Part shown: piece after piece, positions 1 through 8,476 of the stretch
Layout: every line of letters starts with the position of its first letter
Numbering within the stretch: position 1 is the stretch's first letter
From: Claveliimonas ammoniilytica
GTDB lineage: Bacteria; Bacillota; Clostridia; Lachnospirales; Lachnospiraceae
Direction of reading: 5' to 3'
DNA length: 64,000 nt
NCBI RefSeq assembly: GCF_025567415.1
Contig: NZ_JAOQJV010000002.1
Coordinates: 186,001 to 250,000, forward strand
The notes under the pieces: generated by a model
Database searches by the model: none
Seen by the model: only the letters and a program-made list of their open reading frames with translations
What the model was told of the DNA's origin: nothing
Made by a program: the position numbers and the translations under genes

Positions 1-989
1 TAACAGAAGAACTGCAGCAGATCAGGGAGCGGCAGGTCGCACTTGAAAGTAAGCAGAAAGCAGCGGTGGAGGAAATTCAGAGGCTGACGGAAGTACTGCC
101 TTATCCTGGTCAGAGAGAAGCGCAGGAGAAGCAGACGGAACTTGTGCAGAAGCAGAATGTGATAAAGCGCCAATTAGAACAGGCGGAAAAAGCAGTTCAG
201 ACAGCAGAAGTGGAAATTGCCGGAACGGAGGGACGTTTGGCAGAACTGAAACAGCAGCTGGAAGAAGCGGTGGAAGCGGATACGGAAGCGTTACAGCAGA
301 AGCAGATGGAGATAGAAGCAGAAAAAGCGGTATGCGAAGAACGCGGGAAAGAACTGCATCACAGAATACAAAATAATCAGTCCGTATTAAAGAATCTGCA
401 GAATCGAAGCAAAGAACTGGTGGAGAAGGAAAAGCAATATGCGATGGTTCGTTCGCTGGCAGTGACCGCTATGGGTAATATTCCGGGTAAGGAAAAGATC
501 ATGCTGGAGACTTATGTGCAGATGACGTATTTTGACCGCATCATTGCCAGAGCCAATACCAGATTGATGGTCATGACCGGAGGACAGTATGAGATGAAGC
601 GGCGCAGAGGCAGCAGTAATCTCCGAAGCCAGAGCGGACTGGAACTGGATGTGATCGATCATTATAATGGAAGTGAGAGAAGTATCCGCACACTTTCCGG
701 TGGTGAGTCTTTCCAGGCATCCCTGTCGCTGGCACTTGGACTTGCCGATGAGATCCAGGCATCTGCAGGTGGTATCCGGCTGGATACGATGTTTGTGGAT
801 GAAGGATTCGGATCATTGGATTCGGAGTCGTTGGAACAGGCAGTTCAGGCATTGGCAGGACTTGCAGAGAGTAAACGTCTGGTGGGAATTATTTCCCATG
901 TAGATGAGCTGAAGAATCGGATCGACCGCCAGATCGTGGTGAAGAAAGAGCGAAGCGGCGGAAGTACTGCCGAGATCCGAGGTGTGTAG
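1..989 (+). CDS. sbcC: SbcC-type exonuclease / SMC-like ATPase, C-terminal part (5' truncated)
   Basis: The reading frame is open from base 3, so this is the 3' part of a gene that starts before the window. The visible protein is a long Glu/Gln/Lys-rich coiled coil (roughly the first 160 residues) followed by the C-terminal ABC ATPase half: an LSGGESF signature near base 690, then the Walker B stretch MFVDEGFGSLD near base 790, and the switch histidine in IISHVDEL. That layout is typical of SbcC/Rad50, the ATPase of the SbcCD nuclease that opens hairpins and processes DNA ends. The start of the gene and its usual partner sbcD lie outside the window. The GTG near base 66 is internal, not the start. 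The stop falls within the ribosome binding region of the next gene, so the two are probably co-transcribed as a DNA repair unit. Confidence 0.93.
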   Translation, partial: TEELQQIRERQVALESKQKAAVEEIQRLTEVLPYPGQREAQEKQTELVQKQNVIKRQLEQAEKAVQTAEVEIAGTEGRLAELKQQLEEAVEADTEALQQKQMEIEAEKAVCEERGKELHHRIQNNQSVLKNLQNRSKELVEKEKQYAMVRSLAVTAMGNIPGKEKIMLETYVQMTYFDRIIARANTRLMVMTGGQYEMKRRRGSSNLRSQSGLELDVIDHYNGSERSIRTLSGGESFQASLSLALGLADEIQASAGGIRLDTMFVDEGFGSLDSESLEQAVQALAGLAESKRLVGIISHVDELKNRIDRQIVVKKERSGGSTAEIRGV

Positions 990-990
990 G

Positions 991-2529
991 ATGGCAGATC
1001 ATAGAGAAGAAAAGCATACGTATATCGCAATTGATCTGAAGTCCTTTTATGCATCGGTGGAATGTCTGGAGCGCGGTCTGGATCCATTGCACACAAACCT
1101 AGTGGTAGCTGATAAGAGCCGTACGGAAAAGACGATCTGCCTTGCGGTGTCACCATCTATGAAGGCTTATGGGATTCCGGGAAGACCGAGACTCTTTCAG
1201 GTGGTACAGCAGATGCAGAAGGTCAATGCCGGCAGACAGCGGAAAGCACCGGGCGGCACATTGGAAGGAAGTTCGGTCAATTCGATAGAGTTAGAATATC
1301 GTCCGCAGATGAAGGCAGATTACGTGACAGCGCCGCCTCAGATGGCAAAGTATCTGGAGTACAGCGGACGCATTTACGATATTTATCTCAAATACGTGGC
1401 ACCGGAAGATATGCATGTGTACTCGATTGACGAGGTGTTTATGGATGTGACGCATTATCTGAACACGTATCAGATGAGCGCGGAGGAGCTTGCGGGAAAG
1501 ATCATCCGGGATGTGCTGGAGATGACGGGCATCACGTCGACGGCGGGGATCGGCACGAATCTGTATCTCAGCAAGATTGCCATGGATATTGTGGCGAAGC
1601 ATATTCCGCCGGACAGACACGGCGTGCGGATTGCGAGTCTGGATGAAAGAAAATATCGAAGACTGCTGTGGATGCATCAGCCATTGACAGACTTTTGGAG
1701 AGTCGGCCATGGATATGCAAAAAAGCTTGCGGAGCAGGGCATTTACACGATGGGAGATATTGCCCGGTGTTCGATTGGCGAGCTGGGTGAGTATTATAAT
1801 GAAGAACTGTTGTACCGGATGTTTGGGGTAAATGCGGAACTTCTGATCGATCACGCCTGGGGATATGAGCCATGTACAATGGAGGATATCAAGTCGTACA
1901 AGCCGGAGACGAACAGCATGGGCTCCGGACAAGTGCTGCATTGTCCGTATGATGCGAAGAAAGCCAGACTAATCGTGCAGGAGATGACAGATCTTTTAGC
2001 ACTTGACCTTGCAGCGCATGGACTGGCGGCGGATCAGATGGTGCTGACTGTTGGTTATGACAGGAGCTGTCTGGAGGATTCGAAGATCCGCAGTAAATAT
2101 CATGGTGAAGTGACGACAGACCGCTATGGAAGAAGCGTTCCGAAACATGCACATGGCACGACGAATCTCCCGGAGCATACGGCATCATCCAGAGAGATTA
2201 TCCGGGCGGTAATGGAGCTGTATGACCGGATTGTGAATCCGGATCTCCTGGTGCGCCGGGTAAATGTGACTGCAAATCATGTGATAGAAGAAAAGCAGGC
2301 GCAGAAGAAAGAGCGCTATGAGCAGCTGAATCTGTTTACCGATTATGGAAAAAAGGAACTGGAAGAGAAAGAGGCGGCAGAAGTGAAGGAACGTGAGAAG
2401 CATCTGCAGCAGGCACTTCTGGAGATTAAGAAGCGTTATGGGAAAAATGCGGTGCTCAAGGGCATGAATCTGGAAGAAGGTGCGACCACAATCGAGAGGA
2501 ACAGCCAGATCGGCGGCCACAAGGCGTAA
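991..2529 (+). CDS. Y-family DNA polymerase (UmuC/DinB-like)
   Basis: 512-aa translesion polymerase. The N-terminal palm motif DLKSFYASVE (about residues 14-23) and the second catalytic motif YSIDEVFMDVT are both present, so the carboxylates needed for nucleotidyl transfer are kept. SIDEVF rather than SIDEAF, and a C-terminal extension ending in a charged helical tail, point to the long UmuC-like branch common in Clostridia rather than canonical DinB. The start is ATG 991, with GAGGTG at about 980-984 as ribosome binding site; an in-frame GTG nine bases upstream is part of the leader. It begins one base after the sbcC stop and is followed by a small partner-like gene. I see no LexA box I would defend. 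The symbol is left blank because the branch cannot be settled by eye. Confidence 0.9.
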   Translation: MADHREEKHTYIAIDLKSFYASVECLERGLDPLHTNLVVADKSRTEKTICLAVSPSMKAYGIPGRPRLFQVVQQMQKVNAGRQRKAPGGTLEGSSVNSIELEYRPQMKADYVTAPPQMAKYLEYSGRIYDIYLKYVAPEDMHVYSIDEVFMDVTHYLNTYQMSAEELAGKIIRDVLEMTGITSTAGIGTNLYLSKIAMDIVAKHIPPDRHGVRIASLDERKYRRLLWMHQPLTDFWRVGHGYAKKLAEQGIYTMGDIARCSIGELGEYYNEELLYRMFGVNAELLIDHAWGYEPCTMEDIKSYKPETNSMGSGQVLHCPYDAKKARLIVQEMTDLLALDLAAHGLAADQMVLTVGYDRSCLEDSKIRSKYHGEVTTDRYGRSVPKHAHGTTNLPEHTASSREIIRAVMELYDRIVNPDLLVRRVNVTANHVIEEKQAQKKERYEQLNLFTDYGKKELEEKEAAEVKEREKHLQQALLEIKKRYGKNAVLKGMNLEEGATTIERNSQIGGHKA

Positions 2530-2584
2530 GAACAAAGCTGGTCATAAAGTGTATGATAAGGTATAAGAGAGAGGCGGAAAAAGT

Positions 2585-2788
2585 ATGAAAGAGATTGATT
2601 TCAGCAAATACGAAGATATGCTGGATATGCCGCATCCGGTGTCGAAGAATCATCCACAGATGGCAAGACGCGACCGGGCGGCACAATTTGCTCCATTTGC
2701 GGCACTGACCGGACACCAGGAAGTGATCCGGCAGATGGAGAAAGATCATGTCAGTGAAGACATGGAACGGGAAACATTTTACGAGTAA
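2585..2788 (+). CDS. Small conserved protein accompanying the Y-family polymerase (YolD-like?)
   Basis: 67-aa soluble, charged protein with the central stretch RRDRAAQFAPFAALTGHQEV, a motif I associate with small proteins encoded next to UmuC-like polymerases in Firmicutes and sometimes called YolD-like. It starts at an ATG preceded by AGAGAGGCGG and follows the polymerase stop by 55 bases, consistent with one transcript. No catalytic residues or membrane segment are visible. Its role is unknown; partner or modulator of the polymerase is inference from position only. Confidence 0.7.
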   Translation: MKEIDFSKYEDMLDMPHPVSKNHPQMARRDRAAQFAPFAALTGHQEVIRQMEKDHVSEDMERETFYE

Positions 2789-2818
2789 TAATTTCAGGAA
2801 GAATGAGAGGGTAAGACA

Positions 2819-4132
2819 ATGAAAAAGAGTAATCCGAAGGCACTGTTGCCAATTGGTGTATTCCTGGTCCTGTATCTGGGACTTGGAATTGTGTTTGAAT
2901 ATGTGATGAAGATTCCGATGGGATTCTATAATATTCCTATCGTGCTGGCATTTATGGTGGCGATTCTTACGGCCTGCCTGCAGAACCGTAAAGTGTCATT
3001 TGATGACAAGCTGGGGATTATGGCACAGGGAATTGCTGATAAAAATATTATTACCATGCTGCTGATCTTTCTTGTGGCGGGAAGCTTTGTGGGCGTTGTA
3101 GGACGCAGCAGTGCGGAAAGCGTAGCGTATTTTATGCTGTCACTGATTCCAGCCAAATTTGCAGTGGCGGTACTTTTTGTGGTGGCATGTTTTGTGTCAA
3201 CTGCCATGGGAACATCGGTAGGAACGATCACACTGATCGCGCCGATCGCGGCGGCGGTATCGGATGCATCCGGTTTTGACCTGGCACTTTGTGTCGGTTC
3301 TGTTATGGGAGGAGCAATGTTCGGAGATAATCTTTCTTTTATATCGGACACGACGATTGCAGCCTGCAATGGGCAGGGATGTCCAATGAAGGATAAATTC
3401 CGTGAGAATTTCTGGATCGCATTTCCGGCAGCGCTGGTAACATTGGTATTGATCCTGATCCTGTCACTTCGCACAACCCTGAATGGTGCGGTGGCACATG
3501 AATACCATCTGCTTCAGATTATTCCATATGTACTTGTTCTGGCAGGAGGTATTATCGGCATCAATGTATTTGTTGTGCTTCTGGCAGGCATCTTTTCGGG
3601 AATTATTATCATGCTTGCAACCGGACAGACAACGGTAGTGGATATGATCGGAAATATGGGCTCTGGAATCTCGGGCATGTTTGAGACTTGTATGGTAGCC
3701 ATTCTGGTAGCGGCTCTCTGCGCCATGATCCGGGAATACGGTGGTTTCGAAGCACTGCTTTCGGCAATTCGTAAGGTGTTCCGGGGACGTAAAGGAGGAC
3801 AGCTTGGCATGGGACTTCTGGTAGCAGCAATGGATATTGCAACGGCCAATAATACCGTAGCCATTGTAATGGCGAATCCAATTGCGGCAGAAATGTCAGA
3901 AGAATATGGAATTACGCACAGCAAAGCGGCATCCCTGTTGGATACATTCTCTTGTATTTCCCAGGGGGTAATTCCTTACGGTGCGCAGATGCTGGTGGCG
4001 CTTTCGGCAGTGCATGAGATGGGACATGAATTGTCTGCGTTTGATGTGATCCCGAAGCTTTTCTATCCGGGAATGCTGTTGATCAGTTCATTAGTATTCA
4101 TCTTTGCATTCCCTGAGAAAAAGAATCAATAG
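2819..4132 (+). CDS. nhaC: NhaC-family Na+/H+ antiporter
   Basis: 437-aa integral membrane protein with about 11-12 hydrophobic helices. It shows the family's repeated Gly/Ser/Thr-rich helix breaks (for example STAMGTSVGTITLIAPIA around residues 120-140 and MGGAMFGDNLSFISDTTIA around residues 160-180). The conserved GDNLSFISDTT motif supports the NhaC/ion-transporter superfamily assignment over the NhaA or NhaB type. It likely exchanges cytoplasmic Na+ for protons, though related members exchange organic acids such as malate for lactate, so substrate is uncertain. The ATG follows a GAGAGGG ribosome binding site. A strong hairpin terminator follows directly, so the gene ends its transcription unit. 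Confidence 0.85.
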   Translation: MKKSNPKALLPIGVFLVLYLGLGIVFEYVMKIPMGFYNIPIVLAFMVAILTACLQNRKVSFDDKLGIMAQGIADKNIITMLLIFLVAGSFVGVVGRSSAESVAYFMLSLIPAKFAVAVLFVVACFVSTAMGTSVGTITLIAPIAAAVSDASGFDLALCVGSVMGGAMFGDNLSFISDTTIAACNGQGCPMKDKFRENFWIAFPAALVTLVLILILSLRTTLNGAVAHEYHLLQIIPYVLVLAGGIIGINVFVVLLAGIFSGIIIMLATGQTTVVDMIGNMGSGISGMFETCMVAILVAALCAMIREYGGFEALLSAIRKVFRGRKGGQLGMGLLVAAMDIATANNTVAIVMANPIAAEMSEEYGITHSKAASLLDTFSCISQGVIPYGAQMLVALSAVHEMGHELSAFDVIPKLFYPGMLLISSLVFIFAFPEKKNQ

Positions 4133-4152
4133 ACTTGTATGTTCATTGAGAT

Positions 4153-4180
4153 AGCGGTTCGAAAGAGCCGCTGTCTTTTT
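4153..4180 (+). terminator. Rho-independent terminator after nhaC
   Basis: An 8-bp stem AGCGGTTC / GAGCCGCT closes a GAAA tetraloop and is followed by GTCTTTTT. It lies 20 bases past the nhaC stop and before the promoter of the next gene. Confidence 0.85.
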
Positions 4181-4191
4181 GAATACTTTGA

Positions 4192-4220
4192 TTGACTTTT
4201 ATCGGTAGATATGTTAAAGT
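4192..4220 (+). promoter_or_regulatory. Sigma-A-like promoter of the acyl-CoA ligase
   Basis: TTGACT at 4192-4197 and TAAAGT at 4215-4220 with a 17-bp spacer, about 40 bases before the ligase start. Directly visible; the expected start of transcription would be near 4227. Confidence 0.6.
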
Positions 4221-4259
4221 GTACTTTAGTGAATAAAAGCGTTAAAGGGGTAAAGCAAG

Positions 4260-5894
4260 ATGCCGATTACAAAACTGTTAGAAGAAAATGCGAAAAAGTA
4301 CGGAGATGACATTGCTCTGGTGGAGATTAACCCGCAACAGCCGGAAGACCGCCGGATCACATGGAAAGAGTATGAGCTGATTGAACCGACTCCATTTGTA
4401 CATTATCGCAGAGAGATCACATGGAGTGTGTTTGATGAGAAAGCGAACCGTTTTGCGAATCTGCTCCTGAGCAGAGGCGTGAAGCGCGGTGATAAAGTTG
4501 CAATATTGCTGATGAACTGTCTGGAGTGGCTGCCAATTTATTTTGGTATTCTGAAGGCCGGAGCGCTTGCTGTTCCATTGAATTTCCGTTATTCGGCAGA
4601 TGAAATTGAATACTGTGTCAATAAATCGGACACAGATGTACTGGTATTTGGGCCGGAATTTATCGGGCGTGTGGAAGAGATTGCAGATTCCGTTTCTAAA
4701 AATCGTCTGCTGTTCTTCGTAGGAGACGGATGTCCGTCATTTGCAGAGAGTTATGCCCATCAGACAGCGAACTGTTCTGGTATGGCACCGAATGTAGAGA
4801 TTAGTGACCAGGATGATGCGGCAATTTATTTTTCGTCAGGAACAACAGGATTTCCGAAGGCGATCCTGCATAATCACGAGAGCCTGATGCATGCGGCTAA
4901 GGTAGAACAGAAGCATCACGGACAGACCAAAGATGATGTGTTCCTGTGTATTCCGCCGTTATATCACACCGGTGCGAAGATGCACTGGTTCGGAAGCCTG
5001 CTGACTGGTGGCAAGGCAGTGATCCTGAAGGGAACCAAGCCGAAATATATATTAGATGCATTGTCGAATGAGCAGTGTACGATCGTGTGGCTGCTGGTAC
5101 CGTGGGCACAGGATATTCTGGATGCGCTGGACCGCGGAGATCTGAAGTTGTCTGATTACAAATTGGATCAGGTACGTCTGATGCACATTGGGGCACAGCC
5201 GGTGCCGCCGAGTCTGATCAAGCGCTGGAAAGAATACTTCCCGCAGCATCAGTACGATACCAACTATGGACTCAGCGAATCTATTGGGCCAGGTGCTGTA
5301 CATCTTGGCGTGGAGAATATTGATAAGATCGGAGCTATCGGTAAAGCCGGATACGGCTGGGAGACCCGTGTGGTGGATGAGAATGGTAAAGACGTAAAAC
5401 AGGGCGAGGTCGGTGAACTTCTGTTAAGAGGTCCTGGCGTTATGACCTGTTACTATAAAGATGAGAAGGCAACTGCGGATACCTTAAAAGACGGCTGGCT
5501 GTACACCGGAGATATGGCAAAAGAAGACGAAGATGGATTCCTCTTCCTTGTAGACCGTAAGAAGGATGTCATCATCAGTGGTGGTGAGAACCTGTATCCG
5601 GTACAGATTGAAGACTTTTTGCGCGGCTGCGATGCCATTAAGGATGTGGCTGTTATCGGACTGCCGGATAAGCGTCTGGGAGAGATCGCAACAGCTGTTG
5701 TAGAAGTGAAAGAAGGATATGTATGTACCCAGGAAGATCTGGAAGAATACTGCAGGAAGCTTCCTCGTTACAAACGTCCGCACAAATATATTTTTGCAGA
5801 AGTACCGCGAAATGCGACAGGCAAGATTGAAAAGCCGAAGCTTCGGGAGATGTACTGTGGTGAGCGTCTGGTGGAGATGCAGAACAAAGGTTAA
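4260..5894 (+). CDS. Class I adenylate-forming acyl-CoA ligase / synthetase
   Basis: 544-aa member of the AMP-dependent synthetase family. The phosphate-binding loop YFSSGTTGFPKA lies near residue 190, the YGLSES motif near residue 340, the hinge aspartate motif YTGDMAKEDEDGFLFLVDRKKD near residue 420, and the C-terminal catalytic lysine region TGKIEKPKLR near residue 525. It should activate a carboxylic acid to its acyl-adenylate and transfer it to coenzyme A. The fatty or aromatic acid used cannot be told from the sequence. It stands alone between its own promoter and terminator. The ATG at 4260 has only a modest upstream AAAGGGGTAAAG ribosome binding site. Confidence 0.88.
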   Translation: MPITKLLEENAKKYGDDIALVEINPQQPEDRRITWKEYELIEPTPFVHYRREITWSVFDEKANRFANLLLSRGVKRGDKVAILLMNCLEWLPIYFGILKAGALAVPLNFRYSADEIEYCVNKSDTDVLVFGPEFIGRVEEIADSVSKNRLLFFVGDGCPSFAESYAHQTANCSGMAPNVEISDQDDAAIYFSSGTTGFPKAILHNHESLMHAAKVEQKHHGQTKDDVFLCIPPLYHTGAKMHWFGSLLTGGKAVILKGTKPKYILDALSNEQCTIVWLLVPWAQDILDALDRGDLKLSDYKLDQVRLMHIGAQPVPPSLIKRWKEYFPQHQYDTNYGLSESIGPGAVHLGVENIDKIGAIGKAGYGWETRVVDENGKDVKQGEVGELLLRGPGVMTCYYKDEKATADTLKDGWLYTGDMAKEDEDGFLFLVDRKKDVIISGGENLYPVQIEDFLRGCDAIKDVAVIGLPDKRLGEIATAVVEVKEGYVCTQEDLEEYCRKLPRYKRPHKYIFAEVPRNATGKIEKPKLREMYCGERLVEMQNKG

Positions 5895-5914
5895 GATTCA
5901 TAAAGGGCAGGATG

Positions 5915-5953
5915 AGACTGCTGTGAACAGAAATGTTTGCAGCAGTCTTTTCT
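5915..5953 (+). terminator. Terminator after the acyl-CoA ligase
   Basis: A 9-bp perfect stem AGACTGCTG / CAGCAGTCT around a 16-base loop, followed by TTTTCTT. Confidence 0.85.
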
Positions 5954-5970
5954 TGTATTGAAAAAAATGC

Positions 5971-6006
5971 TTTACTTTAGTCTGCTACCATGCTACAATG
6001 CTACTA
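5971..6006 (+). promoter_or_regulatory. Promoter overlapped by three tandem 8-bp repeats, before an amino acid ABC transporter
   Basis: TTTACT (5971-5976) and TACAAT (5994-5999) with a 17-bp spacer form a reasonable sigma-A promoter. Three back-to-back octamers TGCTACCA, TGCTACAA and TGCTACTA (5983-6006) cover the spacer, the -10 element and the first transcribed bases, which would suit binding of a repressor. Repeats are seen directly; their function is inference. Confidence 0.55.
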
Positions 6007-6037
6007 AATTAGCAGAATGAAAACAAAGGAGACATTT

Positions 6038-6811
6038 ATGAAAAAGAAGATTATCGCAAGTTTATTATGCCTGACAATGGTATTTTCCATGACCGCCTGC
6101 GGAGGCAAGAATTCAGACAGTGATGTGGATTATATTAAGGATAAGGGAACTCTGGTGGTAGGTATCACCGATTTTGAGCCAATGGATTATAAAGATGATT
6201 CCGGAGAATGGGTCGGTTTCGATGCGGATATGGCAAAGATGGTTGCTGAATCTCTTGGAGTAGATGTAGAGTTTGTAGAGATTGACTGGGATAATAAGAT
6301 CATGGAGCTCAAGTCTAAGAACATCGATGTCGTATGGAATGGTATGACACTGACTGACGAAGTGAAGAATTCCATGGAATGCACCAATGCATACTGCAGC
6401 AATGGACAGGTTATCGTTACAACGGACGAGTCTAAGCTGGATGATCCGTCTAAACTGACATTTGCAGTAGAGGCAGGATCTGCCGGAGAAGCAGTAGCCA
6501 AAGAAGAAGGATACAATGCCAATTCCGTAGCATCGCAGGCAGATGCCCTGATGGAAGTTGCATCTGGTACATCGGATGCGGCAATCATTGACCTGCTGAT
6601 GGCAAGTGCCATGATCGGGGAGGGCACAAGCTATCCGGATCTGATCCACTCTGATGAACTGACTTCAGAAGAGTATGGAGTCGGATGCCGTAAGGGCTCT
6701 GATCTGGCAGCATACATCAATGAACAGCTTACTAAGGCATACAAAGATGGCAAGACACAGGAAATTGCTGAGAAATACGGCATTGCAGATGCAGTACTGG
6801 AGCAGAAGTAG
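6038..6811 (+). CDS. Amino acid ABC transporter, substrate-binding lipoprotein
   Basis: 257-aa periplasmic-binding-protein type 2 (SBP family 3). It has a lipoprotein signal peptide with lipobox FSMTAC (Cys about residue 21), then the classic start of the mature domain, KGTLVVGITDFEPMDY, and the two-lobe ligand region containing GFDADMAKMVAESLG. It should be tethered to the outer face of the membrane and deliver a polar amino acid to the permease encoded next. The ATG at 6038 follows AAAGGAG; an in-frame ATG 21 bases upstream lacks a ribosome binding site and would spoil the signal peptide. Substrate specificity is not readable from sequence alone. Confidence 0.9.
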   Translation: MKKKIIASLLCLTMVFSMTACGGKNSDSDVDYIKDKGTLVVGITDFEPMDYKDDSGEWVGFDADMAKMVAESLGVDVEFVEIDWDNKIMELKSKNIDVVWNGMTLTDEVKNSMECTNAYCSNGQVIVTTDESKLDDPSKLTFAVEAGSAGEAVAKEEGYNANSVASQADALMEVASGTSDAAIIDLLMASAMIGEGTSYPDLIHSDELTSEEYGVGCRKGSDLAAYINEQLTKAYKDGKTQEIAEKYGIADAVLEQK

Positions 6812-6856
6812 AATCAGCAATCATATATGACTGACAGCATGAAAGACATCGTGGAT

Positions 6857-6884
6857 AAGGCAGAGAGCCTGAGCTCTCTGCCTT
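6857..6884 (+). promoter_or_regulatory. Intercistronic mRNA hairpin between binding protein and permease
   Basis: A perfect 12-bp stem AAGGCAGAGAGC / GCTCTCTGCCTT with a CTGA loop sits between the binding protein and permease genes and has no T run after it. Such hairpins commonly protect the 3' end of the upstream message and so raise binding-protein output over the membrane parts; that role is inferred here. Confidence 0.65.
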
Positions 6885-6908
6885 GTTATCGCGTAAGAGG
6901 GAGATACA

Positions 6909-7565
6909 ATGTTTGGAACAGTAACACTGGAATTAACAAAAGGTCTGTGGACCACATTTCAAATCTTTATATTGACGCTGGTATTTGCATTGCCGGCAGG
7001 ATTGATTCTTGGTATCGGAAGTGCCAGCAGATGGAAACCGCTCCGCTATCTGATTCAGGTCTTTGTCTGGATCATCCGGGGAACGCCACTGATGCTTCAA
7101 CTCATCATTATCTTTTACGGACCGGGTCTGTGGCTTGGGCATAATATCTGGAGTGGTAATGAAGCAGGTCGTATTACGGCAACGGTAGTCGCCTTTGTAA
7201 TCAACTATGCCTGTTATTTCTCGGTCATTTTCCGGGGTGGGATCGAAGGAGTTCCGGCTGGACAGAGAGAGGCAGGACAGGTACTTGGCATGACAAAGAG
7301 TCAGATTTTCTTTAAGATCACACTGCTTCAGATGGTGAAGCGTGTTGTGCCGCCGATGTCTAACGAGATTATTACACTGGTTAAGGATACATCTCTTGCC
7401 AGAATCATTGCGGCATATGAGCTGACATTTGCAGGATATTCATTTATGAAATCAGCGGGACTGACCTGGCCGTTGTTTTACACAGGAGTGTTCTACTTGA
7501 TTTTTATCGGTATCCTGACACTGCTCTTTAACTATATTGAGAAAAAACTGGATTATTTTAAATAG
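6909..7565 (+). CDS. Amino acid ABC transporter, permease
   Basis: 218-aa membrane protein of the HisM/GlnP type with about five hydrophobic segments. The conserved cytoplasmic EAA-type loop that docks on the ATPase is seen in EGVPAGQREAGQVLGMTKSQ (about residues 115-135). It follows the binding protein and precedes the ATPase gene by 14 bases, so the three form one transporter operon. The start ATG follows AGAGGGAG. Confidence 0.9.
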   Translation: MFGTVTLELTKGLWTTFQIFILTLVFALPAGLILGIGSASRWKPLRYLIQVFVWIIRGTPLMLQLIIIFYGPGLWLGHNIWSGNEAGRITATVVAFVINYACYFSVIFRGGIEGVPAGQREAGQVLGMTKSQIFFKITLLQMVKRVVPPMSNEIITLVKDTSLARIIAAYELTFAGYSFMKSAGLTWPLFYTGVFYLIFIGILTLLFNYIEKKLDYFK

Positions 7566-7579
7566 GAGGTGTGCGAGAA

Positions 7580-8365
7580 ATGGCTGTTTTAGAGGTAAAT
7601 AATATAGAGAAACATTTTGGGAGCACACGAGTTCTGAAAGATGTAAGTTTTTCCCTGGAAAAGGGCAATGCACTGGCGATTATCGGGTCATCGGGTTCTG
7701 GTAAGACAACATTGCTCCGCTGCCTGAATTTCTTGGAGACACCAAATCAGGGTACAATCGCGGTCAATGGTGAGACCATATTTGACGCGTCACGTCCGGT
7801 GAAGATGAGCGACAAGGAGCTGCGCAGTAAGAGACTGCATTTTGGCATGGTATTTCAGGCATTTCACTTATTTCCACAGTATACGGCACTGGAAAATGTC
7901 ACACTGGCTGAGAAGCTCCTGGCACAGGAACGTCCGGATTATAAGCAGAATAGAAAACAGATCCTCGCGGAAATAGAAGAACACGGAAAGGAACTTCTGG
8001 CGCAGATGGGACTGGCAGACCGCACGGGTCATTATCCGCACCAGTTATCCGGTGGACAGCAGCAGCGAGTTGCCATTGCAAGAGCGTTGGCGTTAAAGCC
8101 GGATATCCTGTGCTTTGACGAGCCTACATCTGCACTGGATCCGGAGCTTACCGGAGAAGTGCTTCGTGTAATCCGTGGTCTTGCTGATCAGAAGACGACC
8201 ATGATCATCGTTACACATGAGATGGCATTTGCTAGAGATGTGGCAGATCAGATTATATTTATGGATGATGGATATATTGTGGAGCAGGGTGACGCTAAGC
8301 AGGTGATCAATCATCCGAAGGAAGAACGCACCAGACAGTTTTTGTCAAGATATTCGCAAGGATAG
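7580..8365 (+). CDS. Amino acid ABC transporter, ATP-binding protein
   Basis: 261-aa ABC ATPase. Walker A GSSGSGKTT lies near residue 38, the Q-loop in MVFQAFHLFPQYT, the signature LSGGQQQRVAIARALA near residue 155, Walker B ILCFDEPTSALDP next, and the switch histidine in IVTHEMAF. High similarity in form to GlnQ/HisP marks it as the polar amino acid uptake subfamily. The start is ATG 7580, placed by the AGGAGGTG ribosome binding site at 7564-7571; the in-frame GTG at 7571 lies inside that site and is rejected. Confidence 0.93.
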   Translation: MAVLEVNNIEKHFGSTRVLKDVSFSLEKGNALAIIGSSGSGKTTLLRCLNFLETPNQGTIAVNGETIFDASRPVKMSDKELRSKRLHFGMVFQAFHLFPQYTALENVTLAEKLLAQERPDYKQNRKQILAEIEEHGKELLAQMGLADRTGHYPHQLSGGQQQRVAIARALALKPDILCFDEPTSALDPELTGEVLRVIRGLADQKTTMIIVTHEMAFARDVADQIIFMDDGYIVEQGDAKQVINHPKEERTRQFLSRYSQG

Positions 8366-8476
8366 TTATGAATGGAATGGGATAAAATGCATGAATTTTC
8401 AGTGAAATTCAATCGCTTTTTCTGAGAAAATGCGGATTGAAAGACGGATATCGGTGTACTAAAATAGTCTCTGGTG

